Shown in pieces: positions 18,022-26,522 of a stretch of DNA of 64,000 bases (position 1 is its first letter; each line of letters opens with the position of its first letter). Position numbers and translations under genes: made by a program. A model generated the notes under the pieces. It was given only the letters and a program-made list of their open reading frames with translations. It ran no database searches and was not told the origin of the DNA. The stretch is from Caulobacteraceae bacterium (lineage in GTDB: Bacteria; Pseudomonadota; Alphaproteobacteria; Caulobacterales; Caulobacteraceae), in the NCBI GenBank assembly GCA_947475415.1, contig CANJLH010000004.1, forward strand, positions 124,001 through 188,000. The letters run 5' to 3'.

Positions 18022-19394
18022 GCAAAGTTGGCGCCGCACCTGGCCCAGAACTGCATAATCCATCCTGGGCAAGGTCCCTGTTGTTCGCCGCCCTTGCGAC
18101 GGCGATTTCATGCCATGCCGCCTGGCCGGGCTTCATGTCCTATGACAGTCTTTACACCTACGCCGCCTCAGGGACGGGCGTCGATACGGCGCTATGGCCG
18201 CCGCTGCACGCCTATCTGTTCTGGTTCAGCCGCGCCGCCGGCGCCGAAACCTGGGGGCTATTCGCCGCCCAGACGTTTCTGCTGTTCCTTGCCGCAGGGA
18301 TCACTATCCACCTGACGATCGCGAGTCGGGGGTTGGCTGCCCTGCTTTGCCTTCTGTTCGCCGCCACCTTCGCCGCCATCCCGGCGCAAATTGGCGTGCT
18401 GTCTGCCCATTGGCGGGATGTGCCGACAGCGAGCTTCACCTTGGCGGGCCTCGCCCTGTATTTGCTTTCAGCGCGCAAGGAATCGCGCGTCCTGCTGGCA
18501 GCTGGGATCACAAGTCTCGGGCTGGCGGTCGCCTTACGTTACAACGCCATTCTGCTGGTGGCGGGCCTTCTCTTGATAATGATCTGGCGTCCGGTCCTGG
18601 GTAACTCCACAAGCGGTCGGGTGACAGCGATCATGGCGACCGTCATAGCGCTTGCCCTTGCCTGGGCGTCGACACATTGGCGCGCGCCAGATTTTTCACC
18701 GCTTGCACAGCCGGACAGTTTGGGCGGCACCCGGGAATTTGACCTGATAGGCATCTCCGCTTGCGCCGGGCGCGTCTATCTGCCGGCCGCCGTGACTGGA
18801 GGTCAGAACATCTCACCACGTCAGGTCCGCACCGCCTACGACCCCCGTCATCTGCAACTATCACTGGCGGCTAAGCCGGGAGGGCCCCGCATGCTTGAGA
18901 CCGGCGGCGAGGGAGACGTCGCGCGAACATGGTGGTTCCTATTGCGCCATGAACCTCGCTGTTACGCCGCCCATCGCCTGCAGGTGTTCATCCACCAGAT
19001 GGGATTTTCGCGTGAGGGCGCCTTTTATCCCATTCATGCGGCGATCGACCCCAACCCCTATGGCCTCAAGTTGGCCAGGCCTGCGGCGGCTGCCCGGCTA
19101 ATGACCTATGTGACTTTGCGCGCGGCCAAGCCTTGGCGTCAGCCATGGCTGCTTTATCTTGCCGGCGCCGCCGCTGGCTTGCTGATCATCGGTCGGCGTG
19201 GACCGATGCGGCAGGTTATCGCAGCACTACTCGTCGGCAGCTTCGCCTACGCCGGCGTACTGTACTTTGTCGCGCCTGCTGCCGACGCCCGATACATCTT
19301 CCCGTCGAATACAACCGCCGCGCTGGCGATCGTGCTCGCGTTAGGGTTGATTGCAGAAGAGCGACTGCAGCGGCGAAAATTCCGGGTAGTGTGA
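18018..19394 (+). CDS. polytopic membrane protein, possibly GT-C glycosyltransferase-like
   Basis: 458 aa with nine to ten hydrophobic helices. The first extracytoplasmic loop holds PGFMSYDSLYTY and WPPLHAYLFWFSR. An acidic residue in this loop followed by aromatic-rich helices is how GT-C lipid-linked sugar transferases look. A second conserved-looking patch, LSAHWRDVPTA, follows. A large loop of about 110 residues (PDFSPLAQP to GAFYPIH) with paired cysteines is probably periplasmic. No family is certain. It is co-translated with the preceding lipoprotein and lies 3 bases before rnr. Confidence 0.55.
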   Translation: MSKVGAAPGPELHNPSWARSLLFAALATAISCHAAWPGFMSYDSLYTYAASGTGVDTALWPPLHAYLFWFSRAAGAETWGLFAAQTFLLFLAAGITIHLTIASRGLAALLCLLFAATFAAIPAQIGVLSAHWRDVPTASFTLAGLALYLLSARKESRVLLAAGITSLGLAVALRYNAILLVAGLLLIMIWRPVLGNSTSGRVTAIMATVIALALAWASTHWRAPDFSPLAQPDSLGGTREFDLIGISACAGRVYLPAAVTGGQNISPRQVRTAYDPRHLQLSLAAKPGGPRMLETGGEGDVARTWWFLLRHEPRCYAAHRLQVFIHQMGFSREGAFYPIHAAIDPNPYGLKLARPAAAARLMTYVTLRAAKPWRQPWLLYLAGAAAGLLIIGRRGPMRQVIAALLVGSFAYAGVLYFVAPAADARYIFPSNTTAALAIVLALGLIAEERLQRRKFRVV

Positions 19395-19397
19395 TCC

Positions 19398-21662
19398 ATG
19401 ATCAAACGCCCGCCGCGGCCCACACGCCTGCCACAAGGTCTGCCGGACCGAGACACTCTACTGGCGTATGTGCGCCGGAATCCGGACGCTCCGCGCGCCA
19501 TGATCGCTCAGGCGTTCGGGCTGAAGGGCGCTGACCGGCGCGCACTTCGTGAATTGTTGCGCGAGCTCGAGGAGGCCGGCGCCTTGGTGCGTCGGGATGG
19601 AAGGCGGATCAGCGAAACCGGCGCCTTACCCCCAGTGGGCGTGGCCGATGTCGTGGAGCGCGACACCGATGGTGAATTATGGGTTCGACTGAGCAAAGCG
19701 GAGGACGCGCCCCGCGCGCGTTTGGTTCCAGATAAGGCCGAAGCGACTGCCGGGGCCCCGGGATTGGGCGACCGGCTGCTGGTCCGCTTTGAGCGGCTCG
19801 CCGACGGCGAGGTGGAAGCTCGCCTGATCAAACGCCTGGGCCAGAGCGCGCACAGGATTTTGGGCGTGGTCCGTAAGGGACGCCGGGAAGTGCGCGTCGA
19901 ACCGGTCGACCGCCGCGCCAAACAGAGCCTTGTGCTGGAAGGACTGGCTGCGGAGTCCCTGCATGACGGCGATCTCGTGTTGGCCCAGGTCGGCGGTGCT
20001 GAACGCCGCTTTGGGCCGCATCGAGGTAAAGTTCTGGAGGTCGTGGGCCGGGAGGACGATCCCCGCGCCGCGTCGTTGATCGCCATCCACACCCACGGCA
20101 TTCCGATGGGATTTACACCAGCCGCCCAGACTGAGGCCGAAACGGCGGCTGCGCCAACGCTGACAGGTCGGGAGGACCTGCGCGACATCGCATTTGTCAC
20201 CATCGACCCGGCGGACGCCCGCGACCACGACGACGCGGTCTACGCCAGCGCGGACAACGACCCGAAGAATCCAGGCGGTTGGATCGTCTGGGTGGCGATC
20301 GCTGATGTTGCGGCCTATGTCCGGCCCGGCTCGGCGCTGGATGAGGAAGCCCGGGAGAAGGCCAACAGCGTCTATTTCCCCGACCGTGTCGAACCGATGC
20401 TGCCAGAGAGGCTGTCCAACGGTCTTTGTTCGCTGCGCGAAGGCGAAGCACGGGCCTGTATGGCGGTTCAGATGACCTTCGGCGCAGACGGCCGAAAACG
20501 TTCGCATCGGTTCGTGCGCGGCCTAATGCGATCAGCCGCCAAGCTGGCCTATGAGCAGGCGCAAGCCGCTGTGGATGGCGCGCCCGACGACGTCACCGGT
20601 CCGATCCTGGAGCCAATCCTAAAGCCTCTCTACGATGCCTACGCGACAATGAAGAAGGGCCGAGACGCCCGCTCGCCGCTGGCCATCGAAAGCCTGGAGC
20701 GAAAGATCACGTTAAGCCCTGAGGGCAAGATAACCGCGATTACACCACGCCCGTCACTGGAGGCGCACCGGTTGATCGAAGAGATGATGATCCAGGCCAA
20801 TGTTTGCGCCGCTGAAACCCTTGAGGCCAAGCGCACACCGCTGATCTATCGCATCCACGACACGCCCAGCCAGGAGAAGGTGAACGCCCTGGCGGACTTT
20901 TTGCAAACCCTGGCGATCCCCTGGTCCAAGGGCGAAGCACCGCGCACAGACCGTTTCAATCGCTTGTTGGACCAGACCCGGGGCGGGCCGCATGGAGAGA
21001 TCGTCAACGAAGTCGTTCTGCGCAGCCAGATGCAGGCGATCTATTCCCCTGAAAATATCGGCCATTTTGGTCTGAACCTGGCCAAGTACGCACACTTCAC
21101 CTCGCCGATCCGGCGTTATGCGGACCTGATTGTCCACCGCGCGCTGATCCGTGCGCTGGGCCTGGGCGCCGACGGATTGAGCGATCGAGACGTGGAACGG
21201 TTGAAATCCACGGCTGAGGCGATCACCGCGGCCGAACGCCGGGCGATGGCGGCGGAACGCGACGCCACGGACCGCTATGTGGCGGCCTTCCTATCCGAGC
21301 GCGTAGGTGCTGAGTTCGAGGGACGCATCACCGGCGTCACACGTTTCGGCCTGTTCGTGCGGCTGTCGGAAACTGGGGCTGATGGCCTTGTGCCCGTGTC
21401 ACGGCTTGGAGATGAGTTTTTCATCCACGACGAGCGAACTCACGCCTTGGTCGGCGAACGCTCGGGCCGGCGGTGGCCGTTGGGACGGACTGTGAGTGTG
21501 CGGTTGGTTGAGGCGACACCACTGACCGGTGGACTACTGTTCGAGATGCTGAGCGATCCGGACCCCGCAGATCCGCGGGCGCCGCGACCGCCCCAGGGCG
21601 CGCGCCGTCGCCCGCCAATTGGCCGCCCGCCAGCCCGTGGTCCCAGAACAAGGCGGCGGTAG
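19398..21662 (+). CDS. rnr: ribonuclease R
   Basis: 754 aa 3'-5' exoribonuclease of the RNB family. An N-terminal winged helix (LLAYVRRNPDAPRAMIAQAFG) is followed by cold-shock-like OB folds and the RNB catalytic core. The core has IDPADARDHDDAVYA (about 267-281), where clustered Asp residues bind Mg. An S1 domain near the C-terminus (FEGRITGVTRFGLFVRL) and an Arg/Pro-rich tail complete the order. It degrades structured RNA and is involved in tmRNA and rRNA quality control. It lies tightly behind the lipoprotein/membrane protein pair. Confidence 0.96.
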   Translation: MIKRPPRPTRLPQGLPDRDTLLAYVRRNPDAPRAMIAQAFGLKGADRRALRELLRELEEAGALVRRDGRRISETGALPPVGVADVVERDTDGELWVRLSKAEDAPRARLVPDKAEATAGAPGLGDRLLVRFERLADGEVEARLIKRLGQSAHRILGVVRKGRREVRVEPVDRRAKQSLVLEGLAAESLHDGDLVLAQVGGAERRFGPHRGKVLEVVGREDDPRAASLIAIHTHGIPMGFTPAAQTEAETAAAPTLTGREDLRDIAFVTIDPADARDHDDAVYASADNDPKNPGGWIVWVAIADVAAYVRPGSALDEEAREKANSVYFPDRVEPMLPERLSNGLCSLREGEARACMAVQMTFGADGRKRSHRFVRGLMRSAAKLAYEQAQAAVDGAPDDVTGPILEPILKPLYDAYATMKKGRDARSPLAIESLERKITLSPEGKITAITPRPSLEAHRLIEEMMIQANVCAAETLEAKRTPLIYRIHDTPSQEKVNALADFLQTLAIPWSKGEAPRTDRFNRLLDQTRGGPHGEIVNEVVLRSQMQAIYSPENIGHFGLNLAKYAHFTSPIRRYADLIVHRALIRALGLGADGLSDRDVERLKSTAEAITAAERRAMAAERDATDRYVAAFLSERVGAEFEGRITGVTRFGLFVRLSETGADGLVPVSRLGDEFFIHDERTHALVGERSGRRWPLGRTVSVRLVEATPLTGGLLFEMLSDPDPADPRAPRPPQGARRRPPIGRPPARGPRTRRR

Positions 21663-21704
21663 AGGACTTCCCTTGCTGCAGTCCAGAGTTCATACGCTTG
21701 TTTG

Positions 21705-22421
21705 ATGTCCAGTTTTAAATTTGAAGAAGAACGCACGGTCACCACCCTACCCGACCGGATTGCCGGCAGCCGCGCCGTGCGGCCGCGACATGCCGCCACT
21801 CTGATCCTGGTGCGCCGAGATTCACAAAAGCCCCGCATCCTGTTGGGCCGCCGTCATGGCGGTCACAGTTTCATGCCGGATAAGTGGGTGTTTCCCGGCG
21901 GCCGTGTCGACCGCTGTGATTTCCATGCGCCTTACGCCAGCGATCTACGGCCTGAGGTGGCCGAAAAGCTGCATTTGACTGCGCCCCTGGCCCGCGCCCG
22001 CGCTCTGGGCATGGCGGCGATCCGGGAAACCTTCGAAGAGGCGGGCCTGCTGCTGGCGCGCCCTGCGCCCGTCCGCTCCGCAACCGGTCCCTGGCGCGAG
22101 TTTTTAGTCCAGGGCGCCCAGGCCGACCTGGCGGCGCTAAGCTTCGTGGCGCGGGCGATTACTCCGCCTAGCGTGCCAAAGCGCTTCGATGCCCGATTCT
22201 TTATGGCGGAAGCTGAGCGACTGGTCAGCCTGGAGCGACAGGCCGACTGCGGAGAACTCGATGAAATCGCCTGGTTCACCTTGAAGGACGCTCAGGATCT
22301 CGACCTGCCGATCGTGACCCGGTTCGTGCTGCGGGAGATGGAGCAGCGGCTAGAACATCCTGCCCGGCCGATCCCGTTCATGCGGTTCATGTACGGGACG
22401 TCGCAGCTGACCCACCTCTAG
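21705..22421 (+). CDS. Nudix hydrolase
   Basis: 238 aa from ATG 21705. The Nudix box is AAIRETFEEAGLLL around residues 103-116, with the REtxEE metal-binding residues intact. However, the usual Gly that opens the box lies much earlier because of an insertion (GRVDRCDF...LARARALG). This insert is typical of the RNR/NUDT19-like acyl-CoA or nucleotide diphosphatase branch. It cleaves a nucleoside diphosphate linked to another moiety; the substrate is unknown. It converges with the DUF6665-type gene, with stops overlapping by 4 bp. Confidence 0.85.
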   Translation: MSSFKFEEERTVTTLPDRIAGSRAVRPRHAATLILVRRDSQKPRILLGRRHGGHSFMPDKWVFPGGRVDRCDFHAPYASDLRPEVAEKLHLTAPLARARALGMAAIRETFEEAGLLLARPAPVRSATGPWREFLVQGAQADLAALSFVARAITPPSVPKRFDARFFMAEAERLVSLERQADCGELDEIAWFTLKDAQDLDLPIVTRFVLREMEQRLEHPARPIPFMRFMYGTSQLTHL

Positions 22422-22777
22422 CAACCTCTGACCGCCCCCAGGCGGACCAGAACCTCCCGCGGGATGTTCAACTCGGAGATCACGACACGATGATCTCGGA
22501 AGCCGCACAGTTCGCGCTGGATGAAGAAGCACCAGACCGCCTCAGCCGCCTGAGCGAGCCTCATGGGGCGATCCCTATCGGCGAGGCTGCAGCGATGGAG
22601 AGCGCTCATCGCCTTGGCCGCCTTCTCACCCATCCGGCCGAGTGTCGCGGCTTTCTCCCCAAGCAGCTCGTAGTCGAGGATGCTTGCGCCGGTTTCCAGG
22701 CGCAGGTCGCGGGGCGGTCGCAGGGCCATGACGAGCTGTATAAGACGCGCATGGCCATTACGCCAAGCATGGCGCAT
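22418..22777 (-). CDS. DUF6665 family protein
   Basis: 119 aa from ATG 22777; an in-frame ATG at 22729 gives 103 aa, and the start is uncertain because neither has a strong ribosome site. An earlier frame start at 22912 would run through rpmG and is rejected. The core RPPRDLRLETGASILDYELL...FIQRELCGFRD...IPREVLVRLG matches a small alphaproteobacterial family (DUF6665) often found next to rpmG and pleD. It is mostly helical and soluble. The function is unknown. Confidence 0.7.
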   Translation of the reverse strand: MRHAWRNGHARLIQLVMALRPPRDLRLETGASILDYELLGEKAATLGRMGEKAAKAMSALHRCSLADRDRPMRLAQAAEAVWCFFIQRELCGFRDHRVVISELNIPREVLVRLGAVRGC

Positions 22778-22862
22778 TGACTTCGTCGCCGCGATTCGTA
22801 TTGTCCGCCGCTCATTTTCGAGCCCCGGCCGCTTGGCCGCTGAGCCGCCGTAAGGACTGACC

Positions 22863-23030
22863 ATGGCGAAGCCCGCCTCCATAAAAATCCGCCTGAACTC
22901 CTCGGCTGACACCGGGTTTTTCTACGTCACCAAGAAGAATGCCCGCACAAAGACCGAAAAGCTGGTGTTCAAGAAGTACGACCCGATCGTGCGCAAGCAC
23001 GTCGAGTTCAAAGAAGGCAAGATCAAGTAG
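22863..23030 (+). CDS. rpmG: 50S ribosomal protein L33
   Basis: 55 aa: begins [20 protein letters not shown], contains [14 protein letters not shown] and ends [10 protein letters not shown]. This is the alphaproteobacterial L33 form without zinc cysteines. AAGGA lies 6 bases before ATG. It is a component of the large ribosomal subunit near the E site. A strong terminator follows 32 bases after the stop, and the convergent pleD-divK operon lies beyond it, the same order as in Caulobacter. Confidence 0.97.
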   Translation: MAKPASIKIRLNSSADTGFFYVTKKNARTKTEKLVFKKYDPIVRKHVEFKEGKIK

Positions 23031-23062
23031 CCGACCTTAGGGATCAGATTTATTTAAGAAAT

Positions 23063-23088
23063 CGCCCGGGAAATTCCCGGGCGTTTTT
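23063..23088 (+). terminator. rho-independent terminator of rpmG
   Basis: A perfect 8-bp stem, CGCCCGGG (23063-23070) with CCCGGGCG (23076-23083), and a 5-nt AAATT loop are followed directly by five T. On the other strand it lies just beyond the pleD stop and may help there too. Confidence 0.92.
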
Positions 23089-23103
23089 CATTGTCAGCGC
23101 CGG

Positions 23104-24465
23104 TCAGGCCGCCCGGGCGACCACCCGGTTACGGCCGGCGGCCTTGGCCTCATAGACACCCTCGTCCGCCCGCTTGAGCAGCACCTCGGGGGTGTCGGCC
23201 TCCTGGGTGGCGGCCACACCAATGGAAATCGTCACCGTCAGGAGTTCAGTTCCGCCCATAACCCGAAAGGGTGATCCGGCGACATGCAGGCGAATCCGTT
23301 CGGCGATGCGCTGGGCGTCGTCCAGGCGGGTGTCGGGCATCACCACCACGAACTCCTCACCACCGAATCGGCACGGCAGGTCGATGGCCCGGACGTTGGA
23401 GGCCAAGCGCACCGCGAACTCGCGCAGCACCTCGTCGCCAACATCATGGCCAAAGCCGTCATTGATCTTCTTGAAGTGATCGATGTCGATCAGCATCGTC
23501 GCAACCGGACCACCACCCAAGGCCGCCCTCTTTACCAGGGCTTCCAGCTGCCCGGCCATGTAGCGGCGATTGTGCAGGCCTGTCAGTTGATCTGTTACGG
23601 CCAACTCAAGCGAATGATCGAGGTTGTTGCGCAGGTAGTCCGTATACCGCTTGCGGCGAATTTGGGTTCGAACCCGGGCGGACAGCTCCTGTGGGTCGAT
23701 CGGCTTGGCCAGAACATCGTTGACGCCGAGTTCCAGAGCCTTCACGAGCCGGTTGCGTTCATCGAAGTCAACGATGGCCAGGATCGGCAGGTGCCTTGTG
23801 GCTTCCTCCGAGCGGAGTTGGCCGGCTAAACGAAGACCGTCAAATCCCTTTGCAACCGCATTGACGATGACCAGATCCACAGGCCCCTTTGCGGTCGCCA
23901 TCGCCTTCTCGGGCAGGCCTTCAACCACCGGGCGATGTTCGATCGCCAGTTCCGAAAACGTACGCTGCGCCTGACGCTCATTGTCGTCGATGATCAGGAT
24001 GCGGCCGCCGGTTCCGCCAAGCCGGGAGGCCACGCCTGCGATCACGCCCATCCGCCGACCGGAGGCCTCGCGCTCGCGCAGTTCGTCGATAACCGTTTTC
24101 AGGCGGGTCAGGCTACGCACCCGCGCGAACAGCATTACGTCATCGATTGGCTTGGTGAGGAAGTCATCGGCGCCGGCTTCCAGCCCAGTGATGCGGTCAT
24201 TGCGGCCATCCAGGGCGGTGACCAACACGACGGGAAGGTGACGCGTATCCGGCGCCTCTTTTAGGCGGCGGCAGACCTCAAAGCCGTCCATCCCTGGCAT
24301 CATCACATCCAGGAGGACGATGTCTGGCTTTTCTTCGGCCGCGATCCGCAATGCCTCAGGACCGTTGTACGCGACCAGTACTTCATAGTACTCGGCGGTG
24401 AGCCTGGCTTCGAGTAGGCGGACGTTGGCCTCAATGTCGTCGACGACGAGAATGCGTGCTGACAT
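23104..24465 (-). CDS. pleD: diguanylate cyclase response regulator PleD
   Basis: 453 aa: REC1 (Asp53 in LLDVMMPG as phospho-acceptor), REC2 (about 154-280) and a GGDEF domain. REC2 has Asn in place of the phosphorylatable Asp (VIVNAVAKG), as expected for the dimerisation adaptor. The active site is GGEEF at 368-372. The inhibitory I-site RAID has Arg359 and Asp362, the same numbers as in Caulobacter PleD. It makes cyclic di-GMP from two GTP at the stalked pole during the swarmer-to-stalked transition. It lies 3 bases downstream of divK and is co-transcribed. Confidence 0.97.
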   Translation of the reverse strand: MSARILVVDDIEANVRLLEARLTAEYYEVLVAYNGPEALRIAAEEKPDIVLLDVMMPGMDGFEVCRRLKEAPDTRHLPVVLVTALDGRNDRITGLEAGADDFLTKPIDDVMLFARVRSLTRLKTVIDELREREASGRRMGVIAGVASRLGGTGGRILIIDDNERQAQRTFSELAIEHRPVVEGLPEKAMATAKGPVDLVIVNAVAKGFDGLRLAGQLRSEEATRHLPILAIVDFDERNRLVKALELGVNDVLAKPIDPQELSARVRTQIRRKRYTDYLRNNLDHSLELAVTDQLTGLHNRRYMAGQLEALVKRAALGGGPVATMLIDIDHFKKINDGFGHDVGDEVLREFAVRLASNVRAIDLPCRFGGEEFVVVMPDTRLDDAQRIAERIRLHVAGSPFRVMGGTELLTVTISIGVAATQEADTPEVLLKRADEGVYEAKAAGRNRVVARAA

Positions 24466-24468
24466 GAC

Positions 24469-24834
24469 CTATTCCAGCAGCCGCCGGATGGTTTCGAGGA
24501 AGTGCGCGACCGATATGGGCTTGGAAATATAGGCCTCGCAGCCTCCCTCACGGATCCGTTCCTCATCGCCCTTCATGGCGAAGGCTGTCACCGCGACAAC
24601 GGGGATCGATGCGAGCTCGTCATCCTCCTTGAGCCACTTGGTGACTTCGAGGCCGGAAATCTCCGGCAGCTGGATGTCCATGAGGATCAGGTCGGGCCGG
24701 TGCTCACGTGCGAGCGCTAACGCCTGAAGACCTTCACGGGTCTGCAGCGTCTCATAGCCCTGGGCATCGAGGAGATCATGAAAAAGCTTCATGTTCAGCT
24801 CGTTATCCTCGACGATGAGGACCTTCTTGGCCAT
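24469..24834 (-). CDS. divK: single-domain response regulator DivK
   Basis: 121 aa, a lone receiver with Asp53 in [11 protein letters not shown], acidic pair Glu9/Asp10, Thr in [12 protein letters not shown] and Lys in YISKPIS. The sequence is nearly the Caulobacter DivK pattern. DivK is phosphorylated by DivJ and dephosphorylated by PleC, and it controls CckA through DivL. The upstream 101-bp divergent region carries several GANTC methylation sites. It is first gene of the divK-pleD operon. Confidence 0.98.
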   Translation of the reverse strand: MAKKVLIVEDNELNMKLFHDLLDAQGYETLQTREGLQALALAREHRPDLILMDIQLPEISGLEVTKWLKEDDELASIPVVAVTAFAMKGDEERIREGGCEAYISKPISVAHFLETIRRLLE

Positions 24835-24942
24835 TGCCGACTCAACAGTCTCTCTTTGGCCGGCCCGAAAGGTTTCGTCGCCGCCCCACCAATTGGCGAG
24901 TCATCACATGGATATCCTTAAACTTCGTTAGTCGCGTGAATC
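24835..24942. promoter_or_regulatory. divK upstream region with three GANTC sites
   Basis: CcrM-type GANTC sites are at 24839-24843, 24898-24902 and 24938-24942, in the short divergent gap between divK and the HAD gene. A TTAA at 24918-24921 lacks the second TTAA half at the CtrA spacing. No clean -35/-10 is seen. Confidence 0.45.
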
Positions 24943-25613
24943 CGAACCCCCCCGCTCCCCCCGTCCAAACCATTCGAAACAGCGACCTCGACCTGCTGGG
25001 GATCGCCCCCGATCGCCCGCTTGTTATCGTGGATGTGGACGAAGTTCTCGGTATGTTCATGGCCGGGTTCGGCGACTTCCTGGCCGGCCGCGGACTGGAG
25101 TTCCGAGTCCAAAGGTTCGCCCTATTCCAGAATATCTTCCGGCCGGGCGAAACTGACCACCTGGACGTCTTGGAAGGCCGAAGGCATTTCGATGACTTTT
25201 TCCGACTGGGGGCAGCCGACATGACCCCGGCGAAAGGGGCCGCAGCGGCACTGCGGGGGGTGTCTGATCACGCCTCGCTTGTCATCTGCAGCAATGCGCC
25301 TCCGGCGGCGCGGTTGGCCCGGGCGCGCTGGCTAGGCCGCCACGGGATGGACTATCCGCTGATGCTGAACGTAGGCCCAAAAGGGCCCCTGGCCGCCGCG
25401 ATGGCGGCGCGAACGGCGCATGCCAGCGCCTTCGTCGATGACCTGATCTCCAACCTTGATTCGGTTGCGGACGCCTCGCCTCAAACCGCCAGATTCCAAC
25501 ATGTGGCGGATGAGCGGCTGCGTCCGCTGGCGCCTTCAAAACCCGACCTTCATCGCCGAATTGACGACTGGCCGACTTTGGCGGATGCGATCATCGAGGC
25601 GATCAGCCGTTAG
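24936..25613 (+). CDS. HAD-like hydrolase superfamily protein
   Basis: 225 aa from GTG 24936; an ATG at 24834 would overlap divK and add a basic, low-quality N-terminus, so it is rejected. LVIVDVDEVLGMF is the HAD motif I with two Asp. ICSNAPP is motif II, and SAFVDDLISNLDSV is motif IV with the metal-binding Asp pair. The fold suggests a small phosphatase or a nucleotidase-like enzyme, with unknown substrate. It is followed 9 bp later by the ROK kinase and dinB, so they are probably co-transcribed. Confidence 0.75.
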   Translation: MNPNPPAPPVQTIRNSDLDLLGIAPDRPLVIVDVDEVLGMFMAGFGDFLAGRGLEFRVQRFALFQNIFRPGETDHLDVLEGRRHFDDFFRLGAADMTPAKGAAAALRGVSDHASLVICSNAPPAARLARARWLGRHGMDYPLMLNVGPKGPLAAAMAARTAHASAFVDDLISNLDSVADASPQTARFQHVADERLRPLAPSKPDLHRRIDDWPTLADAIIEAISR

Positions 25614-25622
25614 GGTTCTGGC

Positions 25623-26522
25623 ATGTTGCGTATCGGCGTTGACTTTGGCGGCACCAAGATCGAAGCGGCGGCGATCGACGATGGCGGAGCTGTGCTAGTC
25701 AGCCGGCGCGCCGCTACGCCGCCAGACTATGAGTCTGCGCTAGGCGTGGTGCGACGCTTGGTTTACGAGGTGGAAAGCGTCGCCGGGATTCGTTTCACCT
25801 GCGTTGGTGTCGGCGGACCTGGATCGCAATCGCCGCGGCGCGGTAAGCTTCGAAACGCCAACTCGACGCAATTGAATGGGCGCCCCTTTCGCGAAGACCT
25901 GGAACGAACGCTTGAGCGGCCGGTAAGGTTGGCCAATGACGCCAACTGCCTGGCGTTGTCGGAAGCCATCGATGGCGCGGCGGCAGGCGTTCGGGTGGTT
26001 TTCGCAGTGATCATCGGAACTGGCTGCGGCGGCGGACTGGTCATCGATCGCGCGCTGATCGAGGGACGCAATGGAATCGGAGGCGAATGGGGCCATACTC
26101 CCCTGCCCTGGCCCAACGCAGATGAACTGCCTGGCCCAACGTGCTGGTGCGGCCGGTTGGGATGCCTCGAAACCTGGGTGTCGGGACCGGGATTTGCACG
26201 AGATCATCGCGGCGGTCTAACCGCAGAAGCGCTGGCCCTGGCGGCGCAGGCCGGCGAGCCCACGGCCCAGGCTGCGCTTGACAGATACATCGACCGGCTG
26301 GCGCGGGGCCTGGCGGTGGTCTGCGACATCGTCGATCCCGACATGATCGTGCTGGGTGGCGGGATGTCGAATGTGCAGTCTATCTATGAGAGGGCGCCTG
26401 ACGCGATGGCCGCGCATGTTTTCTCCGACGCCTTCGACACGCCGATCCGGAAGGCGATGCACGGAGATTCTTCCGGCGTGCGTGGTGCGGCCCGGCTCTG
26501 GCCGATCGAGGGCGCGCCGTGA
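25623..26522 (+). CDS. ROK-family sugar kinase
   Basis: 299 aa. The ATP-binding DFGGTKIEAAAID opens the protein (about 6-18). LANDANCLALSE holds the catalytic Asp near residue 102. GTGCGGGLVIDRALIEG and GGEWGHTPLPW follow. The ROK zinc motif is CWCGRLGCLETWVSGP, matching CxCGxxGCxE. It phosphorylates a hexose such as fructose, glucose or N-acetylhexosamine; the exact sugar is not decidable. It overlaps dinB by GTGA. Confidence 0.9.
   Translation: MLRIGVDFGGTKIEAAAIDDGGAVLVSRRAATPPDYESALGVVRRLVYEVESVAGIRFTCVGVGGPGSQSPRRGKLRNANSTQLNGRPFREDLERTLERPVRLANDANCLALSEAIDGAAAGVRVVFAVIIGTGCGGGLVIDRALIEGRNGIGGEWGHTPLPWPNADELPGPTCWCGRLGCLETWVSGPGFARDHRGGLTAEALALAAQAGEPTAQAALDRYIDRLARGLAVVCDIVDPDMIVLGGGMSNVQSIYERAPDAMAAHVFSDAFDTPIRKAMHGDSSGVRGAARLWPIEGAP

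Noticed and set aside
24916..24932. CtrA-like TTAA near divK
   Set aside because: The second half-site is TAGT, not TTAA, at the 7-base spacing; too weak to call.
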